Shown one piece after another: positions 1 to 8,107 of a DNA stretch of 64,000 bases. A program made the translations under genes and the position numbers. Each line of letters starts with the position of its first letter. Positions within the stretch are counted from its first letter, which is position 1. Source of the stretch: Streptomyces asoensis (GTDB taxonomy: Bacteria > Actinomycetota > Actinomycetes > Streptomycetales > Streptomycetaceae); assembly GCF_016860545.1 (NCBI RefSeq), contig NZ_BNEB01000005.1, forward strand, positions 2,108,001 through 2,172,000. Reading direction: 5' to 3'. Under the pieces are notes generated by a model, which had not been told where the DNA came from, did no database searches, and worked only from the letters and a program-made list of their open reading frames with translations.

Positions 1-46
1 GGTGCCAGTCGGAGGTGCGGGCGGCGGAGCCGGTGAAGGGACTCAT
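1..46 (-). CDS. 5' end of a gene leaving the window (15 codons)
   Basis: An ATG on the minus strand at 46-44 is preceded by a good ribosome binding site (GAGGAGG, about 9 bases upstream) and opens a frame reading MSPFTGSAARTSDWH before the window ends. The frame stays open to the edge. The start resembles my memory of a streptomycete enoyl-CoA hydratase near the arginine deiminase locus, but 15 residues cannot establish a function, so it is left unnamed. Confidence 0.5.
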   Translation of the reverse strand, partial: MSPFTGSAARTSDWH

Positions 47-335
47 GAGGGCGGCCTCCTCGACGGTCGCCTCCGAAGTTATCACCTACTTCTGACCATC
101 GTCACGAGTACGCGATAGAAGGGCCGGGAATCATCACCGTGTCACGGCGGGACATGGTCTCGTCACACACGTCACCGGTCGTCGATAGCGCGGTAACAAC
201 GGGATCGGGTGCGGGAGGCCGGGCGTTGTGCCGGGTAAGCCGCCGGACAGGGGGCCGAAGGCCCCGGACGGTGTCCGCCGAGCGCCTGCGCCGGAAGCGC
301 CGTACCATTCTCGAAATCGAAAGCAGGACCGTCCG

Positions 336-818
336 ATGCCGATCACGGGGACCTGCGCCATGAACGGACTCGCCTTGCACGAACGCCCCTCCGAACCGGC
401 CGCCTCCTGGCGTATCGCGCTGCCGCACTCCGCCGCAGCAGTTCCGGTGGCCCGTGCGCTGGTCCGTACGGCGCTGGCGGAGCTGAAGCACGGGGCGGAC
501 AGCGACACCGCGGAGCTGCTGACCGCCGAGCTGGTGGCGAACGCCGTGGAGCACACCGCGGGTGACTCGCCGATAGAGCTGGTGGTGGAGCTCCAGCCGA
601 CCGGCTGCCGGGTCGAGGTGCACGATCCCGACCCGCTTCCGCCCGGTGATCTCACCTGCCCCCGCGGGGAGCCCGACCCCTGGCAGGAGCACGGGCGCGG
701 GCTGCTGCTGATCCGCGCCCTCAGCTCGTCGTGCGGGCACCGGCCCACCGAACAGGGCAAGGCGGTGTGGTTCAGGCTGGCCGCGGTTCCGCCGCAGCGG
801 CGCCCGCACCCGGCGTGA
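336..818 (+). CDS. ATP-binding anti-sigma/regulatory kinase-like protein (HATPase_c)
   Basis: A protein of 160 residues of the streptomycete RsbW/SpoIIAB-like family, single-domain GHKL ATPases that often act as anti-sigma factors or serine kinases on anti-sigma-factor antagonists. The N box is visible as ELVANAVEHTAG around residues 62-73. A glycine-rich ATP-lid region HGRGLLLIRAL follows near residue 120, and no other domain is present. The ATG at 336 was chosen because AGGA lies 7 bases before it; a second ATG at 360 is possible, and the open frame extends up to 228 without a better ribosome binding site. It converges on arcB with an 18-bp gap. No sigma factor or antagonist gene lies beside it, so its partner is unknown. 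Confidence 0.85.
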   Translation: MPITGTCAMNGLALHERPSEPAASWRIALPHSAAAVPVARALVRTALAELKHGADSDTAELLTAELVANAVEHTAGDSPIELVVELQPTGCRVEVHDPDPLPPGDLTCPRGEPDPWQEHGRGLLLIRALSSSCGHRPTEQGKAVWFRLAAVPPQRRPHPA

Positions 819-836
819 CCGGGGCCGCGCAAGCGC

Positions 837-1847
837 TCAGGCGAGGGTCGCGACGAGCACGGCCTTGATGGTGTGCAGGCGGTTCTCCGCCTCGTCGAAG
901 ACGACGGAGTGGGCCGACTCGAACACCTCGTCCGTGACCTCGAGGCAGTCCAGTCCGTGACTCTCGTGGATCTCGCGGCCGACCTTGGTGCCGAGGTCGT
1001 GGAAGGCCGGGAGGCAGTGCAGGAAGCGGACGTCCGGGTTGCCGGTGGCGCGCAGGACGTCCATGGTCACCGCGTACGGACGCAGGGCGGTGATCCGCTC
1101 GTCCCAGACCTCCTTGGGTTCCCCCATGGAGACCCACACGTCGGTGGCGACGAAGTCGGCTCCCGCCACGCCCTCGGCGAGGTCCTCGGTGAGCAGGATC
1201 GTGGCCCCGGAGCCGGCGGCCAGCTCGTGGGCCCGCGCGACCACCTCGTCCGCCGGCCAGTACTCCTTGGGCGCGACGACACGGACGTCCATGCCGAGCA
1301 GGGCGCCGGTGACCAGGTAGGAGTTGCCCATGTTGAAGCGGGCGTCCCCGAGGTAGGCCAGGACGATCCCGTCGTCGAGGCTCTTGGCGCAGTGCTCGGT
1401 CATCGTGAGCACGTCGGCGAGCATCTGGGTGGGGTGCCAGTCGTCGGTGAGGCCGTTGTAGACCGGCACGCCCGCGTGGGCGGCGAGTTCCTCGACCTTG
1501 CGCTGGCTGTCCCCGCGGTACTCGATGCCGTCGTACATGCGGCCCAGCACCCGGGCGGTGTCCTTCACGGACTCCTTGTGCCCGATCTGGGAGCCGGCGG
1601 GGTCCAGGTAGGTGGTCGACGCCCCCTGGTCGGCGGCGGCGACCTCGAACGCGCAGCGGGTGCGCGTCGAGGTCTTCTCGAAGATCAGGGCGATGTTCCT
1701 GCCGCGCAGGTGCTGGACCTCGGCCCCGGCCTTCTTGGCCGCCTTCAGCTCCGCGGCCAGCTCGACCAGGCCGCGGAACTCCTCCCGGGTGAAGTCCAGC
1801 TCCTTGAGGAAGTGGCGGCCGGCGAGGGCGGTCGGGACTGTCGCCAT
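837..1847 (-). CDS. arcB: ornithine carbamoyltransferase (likely catabolic ArcB)
   Basis: Ornithine transcarbamoylase, 336 aa, the family's normal length, interconverting ornithine plus carbamoyl phosphate and citrulline. The carbamoyl phosphate motif STRTR is at residues 60-64, with HPTQMLAD near 140. HCLPAFHD near 273 is the ornithine-site cysteine motif. It lies 109 bp downstream of arginine deiminase on the same strand, which argues for the catabolic arginine deiminase pathway running citrulline to ornithine plus carbamoyl phosphate. A carbamate kinase (arcC) and an arginine/ornithine antiporter (arcD) are not seen nearby, so an anabolic ArgF role cannot be excluded. The ATG follows a GGAG about 9 bases upstream. 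Confidence 0.93.
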   Translation of the reverse strand: MATVPTALAGRHFLKELDFTREEFRGLVELAAELKAAKKAGAEVQHLRGRNIALIFEKTSTRTRCAFEVAAADQGASTTYLDPAGSQIGHKESVKDTARVLGRMYDGIEYRGDSQRKVEELAAHAGVPVYNGLTDDWHPTQMLADVLTMTEHCAKSLDDGIVLAYLGDARFNMGNSYLVTGALLGMDVRVVAPKEYWPADEVVARAHELAAGSGATILLTEDLAEGVAGADFVATDVWVSMGEPKEVWDERITALRPYAVTMDVLRATGNPDVRFLHCLPAFHDLGTKVGREIHESHGLDCLEVTDEVFESAHSVVFDEAENRLHTIKAVLVATLA

Positions 1848-1914
1848 GGGGGTCGCTCCAGAAGTGCGGTGAAGACAGCAGTGCGGGTCACTGCGGTGAC
1901 AGGGACCCTCGGAA

Positions 1915-1963
1915 GTCTATACGACCCTCAGCATTTTTATACAGACGGCTGTACGTCTATACG
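1915..1963. promoter_or_regulatory. repeated GTCTATACG boxes between arcA and arcB
   Basis: The nonamer GTCTATACG occurs at 1915-1923 and again at 1955-1963, 40 bp apart on the same face of the helix. Between them an imperfect inverted repeat pairs AGACG (1943-1947) with CGTCT (1954-1958), and GCATTTTTATACA at 1931-1943 is AT-rich with partial likeness to an arginine (ARG) box. The second copy overlaps the arcA stop codon. I infer an operator or internal promoter for arcB; no footprint is known to me. Confidence 0.45.
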
Positions 1964-3180
1964 GCACTCCGTTCGACCGGGCAGCTCATACAGCGCGGGC
2001 CGCCCCTCCCCCGGCCCAGCTCGCTGCCGGGGATCTCGATCACCTCGATGCCCTGCTTGCGCAGATGGGTGTTGGTGGTGACGTTGCGCTCGTAGGCGAC
2101 GACGACGCCCGGCTCCACGGCCAGGACGTTGCAGCCGTCGTCCCACTGCTCCCGCTCGGCCGCGTGGACGTCCTGGGTGGCCGTGAGCACGCGGATCTCG
2201 CTCAGGCCGAGCGCCGCGGCGATCGCCCGGTGCATGTGCTCCGGCGGATGGTCGGTGACCTTCAACTCCTTCTCGCCGACACCCGGTTCGATGGTGTACG
2301 AGCGCAGCATGCCGAGGCCCGCGTACTGGGTGAAGGTGTCGCCGTCCACCATGGTCATCACGGTGTCGAGGTGCATGAAGGCCCGCCGCTTCGGCATGTC
2401 GAGGGCCACGATCGTCTCGGCCGAGCCGGCCGCGAACAGCTTGTGGGCGAGCATCTCGACGGCCTGCGGGGTGGTGCGCTCGCTCATGCCGATCAGCACG
2501 GCCCCGTTGCCGATGACGAGCACGTCACCGCCCTCGATGGTGGACGGATAGTCGGCCTGCCCCTCGGACCAGACCCGGAACGTCTCGTCGCGGAACAGCG
2601 GGTGGTGGCGGTAGATCGCCTCGAAGTGGACGGTCTCCCGTCTGCGGGCCGGCCAGCGCATGGCGTTGATCGCCACGCCGTCGTAGATCCAGGCGGAGGT
2701 GTCACGGGTGAAGAGGTGGTTGGGGAGCGGATCGAGGAGGAAGTCGTCCAGGTCCATGACGTGGAAGCGGACCGAGGTCGGTTCGGGGTGCGCCTCCAGG
2801 AACTCCCGTTTGGTCATGCCGCCGACGAGGGCCTCCGCCAGGTCCGGGGCGGGGAGCGTGCCGAAGGCGGCGCGGAGGTGGTCGGTGGCGAGCACCCCGT
2901 ACTCCTTCTCGTCGAAGACCCTGTCCAGGACGAGCGACCGGGCCGCCGGGATCTCCAGGGCCTCGGTGAGCAGGTCGCCGAAGAGGTGCACGGCGACCCC
3001 GCGGTCGCGCAGCACGTCCGCGAACCCGTCGTGCTCGGCGCGCGCCCGGCGCACCCAGAGCACGTCGTCGAAGAGAAGGGCGTCCTTGTTGCTGGGGGTG
3101 AGCCTTTTGAGCTCGAGATCCGGCCGGTGCAGGATGACGCGGCGCAGCCGCCCGGCTTCGGAGTCGACTTGGAATCCCAT
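1957..3180 (-). CDS. arcA: arginine deiminase
   Basis: Hydrolyses arginine to citrulline and ammonia. It has 407 residues, the normal length for the family. Guanidino-group modifying enzyme signatures are present: NHLFTRDTSAW, EGGDVLVIGNGAVLIGMSERT, the conserved FMHLDTVMTMVD with its histidine, and the C-terminal nucleophile cysteine in RCMSCP. The frame runs upstream to 3213, but the ATG at 3180 starts the conserved MGFQVDSEAGRLRRV and has AGGA 8 bases before it. It is transcribed ahead of arcB and divergently from the SPFH gene. Its promoter therefore shares the 176-bp interval that carries two TCGTC-N5-GACGA palindromes. Confidence 0.95.
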   Translation of the reverse strand: MGFQVDSEAGRLRRVILHRPDLELKRLTPSNKDALLFDDVLWVRRARAEHDGFADVLRDRGVAVHLFGDLLTEALEIPAARSLVLDRVFDEKEYGVLATDHLRAAFGTLPAPDLAEALVGGMTKREFLEAHPEPTSVRFHVMDLDDFLLDPLPNHLFTRDTSAWIYDGVAINAMRWPARRRETVHFEAIYRHHPLFRDETFRVWSEGQADYPSTIEGGDVLVIGNGAVLIGMSERTTPQAVEMLAHKLFAAGSAETIVALDMPKRRAFMHLDTVMTMVDGDTFTQYAGLGMLRSYTIEPGVGEKELKVTDHPPEHMHRAIAAALGLSEIRVLTATQDVHAAEREQWDDGCNVLAVEPGVVVAYERNVTTNTHLRKQGIEVIEIPGSELGRGRGGPRCMSCPVERSAV

Positions 3181-3273
3181 GCCTCCATCCTGACCACCGA
3201 AGACCGCCTTCACCCCCTACAGGACCGTTTCCGTCACGGGCTTGTTCGTCCCACCGCCCCCGGCCTCCCCTTC

Positions 3274-3333
3274 TCGTCCCCTTGACGACAAAGGGAGGCC
3301 CGACTATCGTTTTCCTTATCGTCGCACTGACGA
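3274..3333. promoter_or_regulatory. two TCGTC-N5-GACGA operators in the arcA/SPFH divergent promoter
   Basis: A 15-bp palindrome TCGTC-CCCTT-GACGA is at 3274-3288. The same architecture, TCGTC-GCACT-GACGA, recurs at 3319-3333. The centres are exactly 45 bp apart. The second copy extends to TTATCGTC...GACGAAAA (3316-3336), and an outer ATCGTTTT...AAAACGAT pair (3307-3314 with 3334-3341) is nested around it. Identical half sites and spacer length in both copies argue for a dimeric repressor binding twice. Because the operon encodes an NAD-kinase-like protein, a pyridine-nucleotide regulator such as an NrtR-type protein is one candidate; that is inference. Confidence 0.7.
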
Positions 3334-3356
3334 AAAACGATCCAGGGGGGTCACCC

Positions 3357-4559
3357 ATGGCCGACATCACCCGGCGCCTCGGCTGGCGCCATCTGCGCGG
3401 CGCTCCCACGGCGCACGTGCGCCACCACCGCTCCGGCGCGCTGGTGCACGACGGACCCGGACTCAGCTTCTGGTTCCGCGCGCTGAGCGCCGCGCTCTCC
3501 GAAGTGCCGGTGGACGACCGTGAGCTGGCGATGACCTTCCACGCCCGCACGGCCGACTTCCAGGACGTCACGGTGCAGGCCACCGTGACCTACCGGGTCA
3601 GCGACCCGGCCGTCGCCGCCGCCCGGCTCGACTTCTCCATCGACCCCGACACCGGCGTGTGGCGCGGCGCACCCCTGGAACAGCTCGCCACCCTGCTCAC
3701 CGAGACGGCCCAGCAGCACGCGCTGGACGTCCTCGCGCGTACCTCCCTGGCATCGGCGCTGGCCGACGGCGTGACGGCGGTGCGGGAGCGGGTCGCGGCG
3801 GGGCTGGCGGCCGAGCCGCGGCTGCCGGCCACGGGCATCGAGATCGTGGCCGTGCGCGTCGTCGCGCTGCGTCCGGAGCCGGAGGTCGAACGCGCGCTGC
3901 GCACCCCGGCGCGCGAGCAGATCCAGCAGGAGGCCGACCGGGCCACGTACGAACGGCGGGCGGTGGCCGTCGAGCGGGAGCGGACGATCGCCGAGAACGA
4001 ACTCGCCAGCAAGATCGAACTCGCCCGCCGCGAGGAACAACTGGTCGAGCAGCGCGGCACGAACACGCGGCGTGAGGCGGAGGAGAGCGCGGCGGCGGAC
4101 AAGGTGCGGGCCGAGGCGGAGGCGACCCGGTCCGTCCGGCTCGCGGAGGCCGAGGCCGCGCGGGCGGTGAAGCTCGCGGAGGCCGAGGCGGCGCGGGCGG
4201 TGAAGCTCGCGGAGGCCGAGGCGGCGAAGCAGGTGAAGCTGGCCGAGGCCGAGGCGGCGAAGCAGGTGCGGCTGGCGGACGCCGAGGGCCTGCGCACCGA
4301 GCGGCTGACGCAGGCGGAGGCCGCCCGCACGGTGCAGCTCGCCCGCGCCGAGGCGCAGGCGGCGCGCGAGGTCGGCGAGGCACGGGCCCAGGCGCAGGCC
4401 GCCTGGCTGCGGGTCCACGCGGACGTCGACGTGGCGACCCTGCACGCGCTCACCGGGACACGACTCGCCGAGAACCTGCCGCACATCGAGAGCGTCACGA
4501 TCTCGCCGGACGTCCTCACCGGGCTGCTGTCGAGGCTCGGCGCCGGGGAACGGGAGTGA
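3357..4559 (+). CDS. SPFH/band-7 domain protein with long 11-residue-repeat coiled coil
   Basis: A 400-residue protein. Residues about 45-195 resemble an SPFH (stomatin/prohibitin/flotillin/HflK) domain, with the typical VTVQATVTYRVSDP strand and the conserved ARTSLASAL helix; a highly charged helical region follows. Seven tandem 11-residue units of the type LAEAEAARAVK fill residues about 262-338. No hydrophobic N-terminal anchor is visible, so membrane association would be peripheral or through partners. The ATG at 3357 is preceded by AGGGGGG; the frame also runs upstream to 3282. The last bases overlap the next start as GTGA, so the pair is translationally coupled. SPFH proteins scaffold membrane microdomains; the role here is unknown. 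Confidence 0.85.
   Translation: MADITRRLGWRHLRGAPTAHVRHHRSGALVHDGPGLSFWFRALSAALSEVPVDDRELAMTFHARTADFQDVTVQATVTYRVSDPAVAAARLDFSIDPDTGVWRGAPLEQLATLLTETAQQHALDVLARTSLASALADGVTAVRERVAAGLAAEPRLPATGIEIVAVRVVALRPEPEVERALRTPAREQIQQEADRATYERRAVAVERERTIAENELASKIELARREEQLVEQRGTNTRREAEESAAADKVRAEAEATRSVRLAEAEAARAVKLAEAEAARAVKLAEAEAAKQVKLAEAEAAKQVRLADAEGLRTERLTQAEAARTVQLARAEAQAAREVGEARAQAQAAWLRVHADVDVATLHALTGTRLAENLPHIESVTISPDVLTGLLSRLGAGERE
4140..4370 (+). repeat. in-frame 33-bp tandem repeat encoding 11-residue coiled-coil units
   Basis: Seven consecutive 33-bp units inside the SPFH gene encode LAEAEAARAVK and variants (LAEAEAAKQVK, LADAEGLRTER, LTQAEAARTVQ). The middle units are nearly identical at the DNA level, so copy number could change by slippage without breaking the frame. 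An 11-residue period fits a straight or right-handed coiled coil rather than a classical heptad. Confidence 0.85.
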
Positions 4560-5467
4560 GTCTCGCCCCGCGGGCCGTGCTGGTCCACCGCACCACGGAG
4601 TACGAGGAGCTGGTGGCCCGGCACGGCACCCACGGCCAGGCCGCCTTCTTCCTGTCCTCGCGGGGCCGTGACATCGAGGAGGTCGCCGAGCGCCACCGGC
4701 GCACCCGGCGCGCCCTCGCGGAGGTCACGGCCGCGATCCCCCTGACCTGGCGGCAGACCCGGGTGGAACGCGCCGACCTGGACCGCTTCCTCTTCGCGCC
4801 CGAGGACGTGGTGGTCGTGGTCGGCCAGGACGGCCTGGTGGCCAACGCCGCCAAGTACCTGGCCGGTCAGCCGGTGGTGGGCATCGACACCGACCCCGGC
4901 CGCAATCCGGGCGTCCTGGTCCGCCACCGCCCCGGCGACGCCCGGCGGCTCCTGCCCGCGGCGCTCTCCGCGGCCACCGGCGCGGACGAACTGACCATGG
5001 TCGAGGCGGTCGCCGACGACACCCAGCGGCTGCTGGCCCTCAACGAGATCTACCTCGGCGCCGCGGGCCACCAGACCGCCCGCTACCGCCTGGGCCTCGA
5101 CGACGACGGGGGTGCCGTCGAGGCCCAGGCCTCCTCCGGGGTCCTGGTGGGCACCGGGACGGGGGCCACCGGCTGGATCCGGTCGGTGTGGCAGGAGCGG
5201 GGCGGCGCGGCCGACGCCGGACTGCGGCTGCCCGGCCCGACGGAGGACCGGCTGGTGTGGTTCGTGCGGGAGGCGTGGCCCTCCCCCGCCACCGGCACCT
5301 CCCTGGTCGCCGGTGAGCTGACGGCCGGCGGCCACCTCACCCTCACCGTCGAGTCGGAACGCCTCATCGCCTTCGGTGACGGCATCGAGTCCGACGCCGT
5401 CGAACTGACGTGGGGCCAGCGGGTCAGGGTGTCGAGAGCGGCGACGGCCCTGCGCCTCCTCGGCTGA
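4556..5467 (+). CDS. degenerate NAD-kinase-like (ATP-NAD kinase fold) protein
   Basis: A 303-residue protein with the fold signatures of ATP-NAD kinases in altered form. Residues 85-100 read VVVVVGQDGLVANAAK, where a true NAD kinase has GGDGT. NEIYLG near 163-168 matches the substrate-loop region. VGTGTGATGW at 198-207 stands where PTGSTAY is expected. The GQDG aspartate is kept but one glycine is replaced, so catalysis is uncertain; nucleotide sensing is an alternative. It starts with a GTG inside the stop region of the SPFH gene (GTGA overlap), so the two products are likely made together. It converges on pnkp across a strong hairpin. Confidence 0.75.
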   Translation: MSLAPRAVLVHRTTEYEELVARHGTHGQAAFFLSSRGRDIEEVAERHRRTRRALAEVTAAIPLTWRQTRVERADLDRFLFAPEDVVVVVGQDGLVANAAKYLAGQPVVGIDTDPGRNPGVLVRHRPGDARRLLPAALSAATGADELTMVEAVADDTQRLLALNEIYLGAAGHQTARYRLGLDDDGGAVEAQASSGVLVGTGTGATGWIRSVWQERGGAADAGLRLPGPTEDRLVWFVREAWPSPATGTSLVAGELTAGGHLTLTVESERLIAFGDGIESDAVELTWGQRVRVSRAATALRLLG

Positions 5468-5502
5468 GCGCCCGGTCCGTGCCGTCGGCGGGGACCGGCC
5501 CA

Positions 5503-5521
5503 GGGGGTGTCGGACACCCCC
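5503..5521. terminator. bidirectional hairpin between the NAD-kinase-like gene and pnkp
   Basis: GGGGGTGTC at 5503-5511 is perfectly complementary to GACACCCCC at 5513-5521, in the 60-bp gap between two convergent genes. There is no T tract, as is usual for streptomycete terminators. Confidence 0.7.
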
Positions 5522-5527
5522 GGGGCC

Positions 5528-8107
5528 TCACAGCCTGGGGTCCACCGGCTCCGACTCCAGGGCCAGCACCCCGAACACCGCCTCGTGGACGCGCCACAGC
5601 GGCTCGCCCTCCGCCAGCCGCGCCAGCGCCTCCAGCCCGAGCACGTACTCGCGGATCGCCAGCGACCGCTTGTGGTTGAGGAAACGGCCGCGCAGCCGGG
5701 CGAGGTTGTCGGGACGCGTGTACTCCGGACCGTAGATGATCCGCAGGTACTCGCGGCCCCGGCACTTGATGCCCGGCTGGACCAGCCGTCCGCCCTCACC
5801 GCGGACCACGGCGCCCAGCGGCTTGACGACCATGCCCTCGCCGCCCCGGCCCGTCATCTCCAGCCACCAGTCGACACCGGCCCGCACCGACTCGGCGTCG
5901 CCCGTGTCGACGTAGAGACGCCGGGTCGTGCGCAGCAGGCCCGTGTTGTCGTGCTCCACCAGCCGGTCGATGAGCGCCAGCTGCTCGTCGTGGGGCAGGC
6001 CGGCCAGGCTGCGGCCCTGGACCGCGAGGATCTGGAACGGCGCCAGCCGCACGCCCTCCAGCCCCTGCGTCGGCCAGCAGTACCGGCGGTACGCCTGTGT
6101 GAACGCGGCCGCGTCCGAGGCGCGTTCACGCTGACGGGACAGCAGGTCCCCCACGTCGACGCCCCTGGCCGCCGCGCCCTCCAGGGCCGACAGCGCACCC
6201 GGGAAGACCGCGCCGGACGCGGCGCCGACCGCCGCGTACTGGGAGCGCAGCAGCCCCGAGGCCTTGAGCGACCACGGCATCAGCTCCGCGTCCAGCAGCA
6301 GCCAGTCCGTGTCCAGTTCGGCCCACAGGCCCGCCTCGTCCACCGCCGTCCGTATCCGCCCGAGGACCTCCTCGGTGACGGTCGCGTCGTCGAAGAACGG
6401 CCGGCCCGTCCGGGTGTAGAGCGAACCCGTGGGACCCGCCTCCGAGCCCGGGACGCCCGCGACGCCGAACCGCTTGCGGGCCGTCTCCGCGTCCCGGCAC
6501 ACCAGGGCCACCGCACGGGAGCCCATGTGCTTCTCCTCGCACACGACCCGCGCCACACCGTCCTGCGCGTACTGCGCGAAGGCCTCCGCGGGGTGCTCCA
6601 GGTAGCCCTCGACGTGCGAGGTGGCCGTCGGCGCCATCGTCGGCGGGAGGTACGGCAGCAGACGCGGGTCCACCGCGAACCGGCTCATCACCTCCAGGGC
6701 CGCGGCCGCGTTCTCCTCACGGACGGAGACCCGGCTCTGGCCCTCGAAGCGGGTCTCGACGACCCGCCGGCCCCGGACGTCCGCCAGGTCCAGCGGTCGG
6801 CCGTCGTGCCCGCCCGGAGCCTCCGAGCGCAGCGGCTTGACCGGCTCGTACCAGACCTGCTCCGCCGGTACGTCGACCAGCTCCCGTTCCGGCCAGCGCA
6901 GCGCGGTCAGCTTGCCGCCGAACACCGCGCCGGTGTCCAGGCAGATGGTGTTGTTCAGCCAGGTCGCCTCGGGGACGGGCGTGTGCCCGTAGACCACCGC
7001 CGCGCGGCCCCGGTAGTCCTCCGCCCACGGGTAGCGCACCGGCAGACCGAACTCGTCGGTCTCCCCGGTGGTCTCGCCGTACAGCGCGTGCGAGCGGACC
7101 CGGCCGGAGGTGCGGCCGTGGTACTTCTCCGGCAGACCCGCGTGGCAGACCACGAGCCTGCCCCCGTCGAGGACGTAGTGGCTGACCAGGCCCGCGATGA
7201 ACTCCCGCACCTCGGTGCGGAACTCCTCGCTCTCGCCCGCCATCTGCTCGACGGTCTCGGCCAGACCGTGGGTCTGCTGGACCTGCCGACCGCGCAGGAG
7301 GCGCCCGTACTTGTTCTCGTGGTTGCCGGGCACGCACAGCGCGTTGCCCGACTTGACCATCCCCATCACGCGGCGCAGCACACCCGGGCTGTCCGGCCCG
7401 CGGTCGACCAGGTCACCGACGAACACGGCCTGCCGGCCGTCCGGGTGGACGCCGTCCGCGTAACCCAGCTTCGCCAGCAGGCTCTCCAGCTCCCGGGCGC
7501 AGCCGTGGATGTCGCCGATGATGTCGAAGGGCCCGCCGAGGTGGGTCAGGTCGTTGTAGCGCTTCTCGGTGACGACACGGGCGCCGCGGATGTCCTCGAC
7601 GCCCCGCAGGACGTGCACCTTGCGGAAGCCCTCGCGCTCCAGGTGGCGCAGGCTGCGGCGCAGTTCGCGGATGTGGCGCTGGATGACCCGGCGGGGCATG
7701 TCGGCGCGGTCGGTGCGGGCCGCGTTGCGTTCGGCGCACACCTCCTCCGGCACCTCCAGCACGATGGCGATGGGCAGCACGTCGTACTGCTTGGCCAGCT
7801 CGACCAGCTGACGGCGGGCCTCCGGCTGCACGCTGGTGGCGTCCACCACCGTGCGCCGGCCGGCCGCGAGGCGCTTGCCCGCGATGTAGTGCAGGACGTC
7901 GAAGGCGTCCCGCGTGGCGCTCTGGTCGTTCTCGTCGTCGGAGACCAGCCCCCGGCAGAAGTCGGAGGAGATGACCTCGGTGGACCTGAAGTGCTCCCGT
8001 GCGAACGTGGACTTGCCGGATCCGGACGCGCCGATCAGGACGACGAGGGAGAGGTCGGTGACGGACAGGGTACGGCCCTGCTCCGTGACGATCCGGGTCT
8101 CGCTCAT
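5528..8107 (-). CDS. pnkp: polynucleotide kinase-phosphatase-ligase of the RNA repair system
   Basis: Bacterial Pnkp, 859 residues, heals and seals cleaved RNA. Three modules are visible. An N-terminal 5'-OH kinase has P-loop GASGSGKST at 26-34. A metallophosphatase has GDIHG at 198-202, GDLVDRG at 231-237 and GNHE at 261-264. A C-terminal ligase/adenylyltransferase has KHMGSR at 526-531 (Lys526 the likely AMP acceptor) and GEGMVVKP further on. In characterised systems the ligase is active only with Hen1, and the Hen1 stop overlaps this ATG here (ATGA at 8104-8107), so the pair is co-translated. The complex repairs RNAs cut by ribotoxins and adds a protective 2'-O-methyl group at the break. 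Confidence 0.96.
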   Translation of the reverse strand: MSETRIVTEQGRTLSVTDLSLVVLIGASGSGKSTFAREHFRSTEVISSDFCRGLVSDDENDQSATRDAFDVLHYIAGKRLAAGRRTVVDATSVQPEARRQLVELAKQYDVLPIAIVLEVPEEVCAERNAARTDRADMPRRVIQRHIRELRRSLRHLEREGFRKVHVLRGVEDIRGARVVTEKRYNDLTHLGGPFDIIGDIHGCARELESLLAKLGYADGVHPDGRQAVFVGDLVDRGPDSPGVLRRVMGMVKSGNALCVPGNHENKYGRLLRGRQVQQTHGLAETVEQMAGESEEFRTEVREFIAGLVSHYVLDGGRLVVCHAGLPEKYHGRTSGRVRSHALYGETTGETDEFGLPVRYPWAEDYRGRAAVVYGHTPVPEATWLNNTICLDTGAVFGGKLTALRWPERELVDVPAEQVWYEPVKPLRSEAPGGHDGRPLDLADVRGRRVVETRFEGQSRVSVREENAAAALEVMSRFAVDPRLLPYLPPTMAPTATSHVEGYLEHPAEAFAQYAQDGVARVVCEEKHMGSRAVALVCRDAETARKRFGVAGVPGSEAGPTGSLYTRTGRPFFDDATVTEEVLGRIRTAVDEAGLWAELDTDWLLLDAELMPWSLKASGLLRSQYAAVGAASGAVFPGALSALEGAAARGVDVGDLLSRQRERASDAAAFTQAYRRYCWPTQGLEGVRLAPFQILAVQGRSLAGLPHDEQLALIDRLVEHDNTGLLRTTRRLYVDTGDAESVRAGVDWWLEMTGRGGEGMVVKPLGAVVRGEGGRLVQPGIKCRGREYLRIIYGPEYTRPDNLARLRGRFLNHKRSLAIREYVLGLEALARLAEGEPLWRVHEAVFGVLALESEPVDPRL

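Noticed and set aside
1957..3180. Bacteriophage or genomic-island signature around arcA-arcB and the toxin-antitoxin module
   Set aside because: No integrase, transposase, tRNA or flanking direct repeat was seen, and composition by eye matches the neighbourhood.
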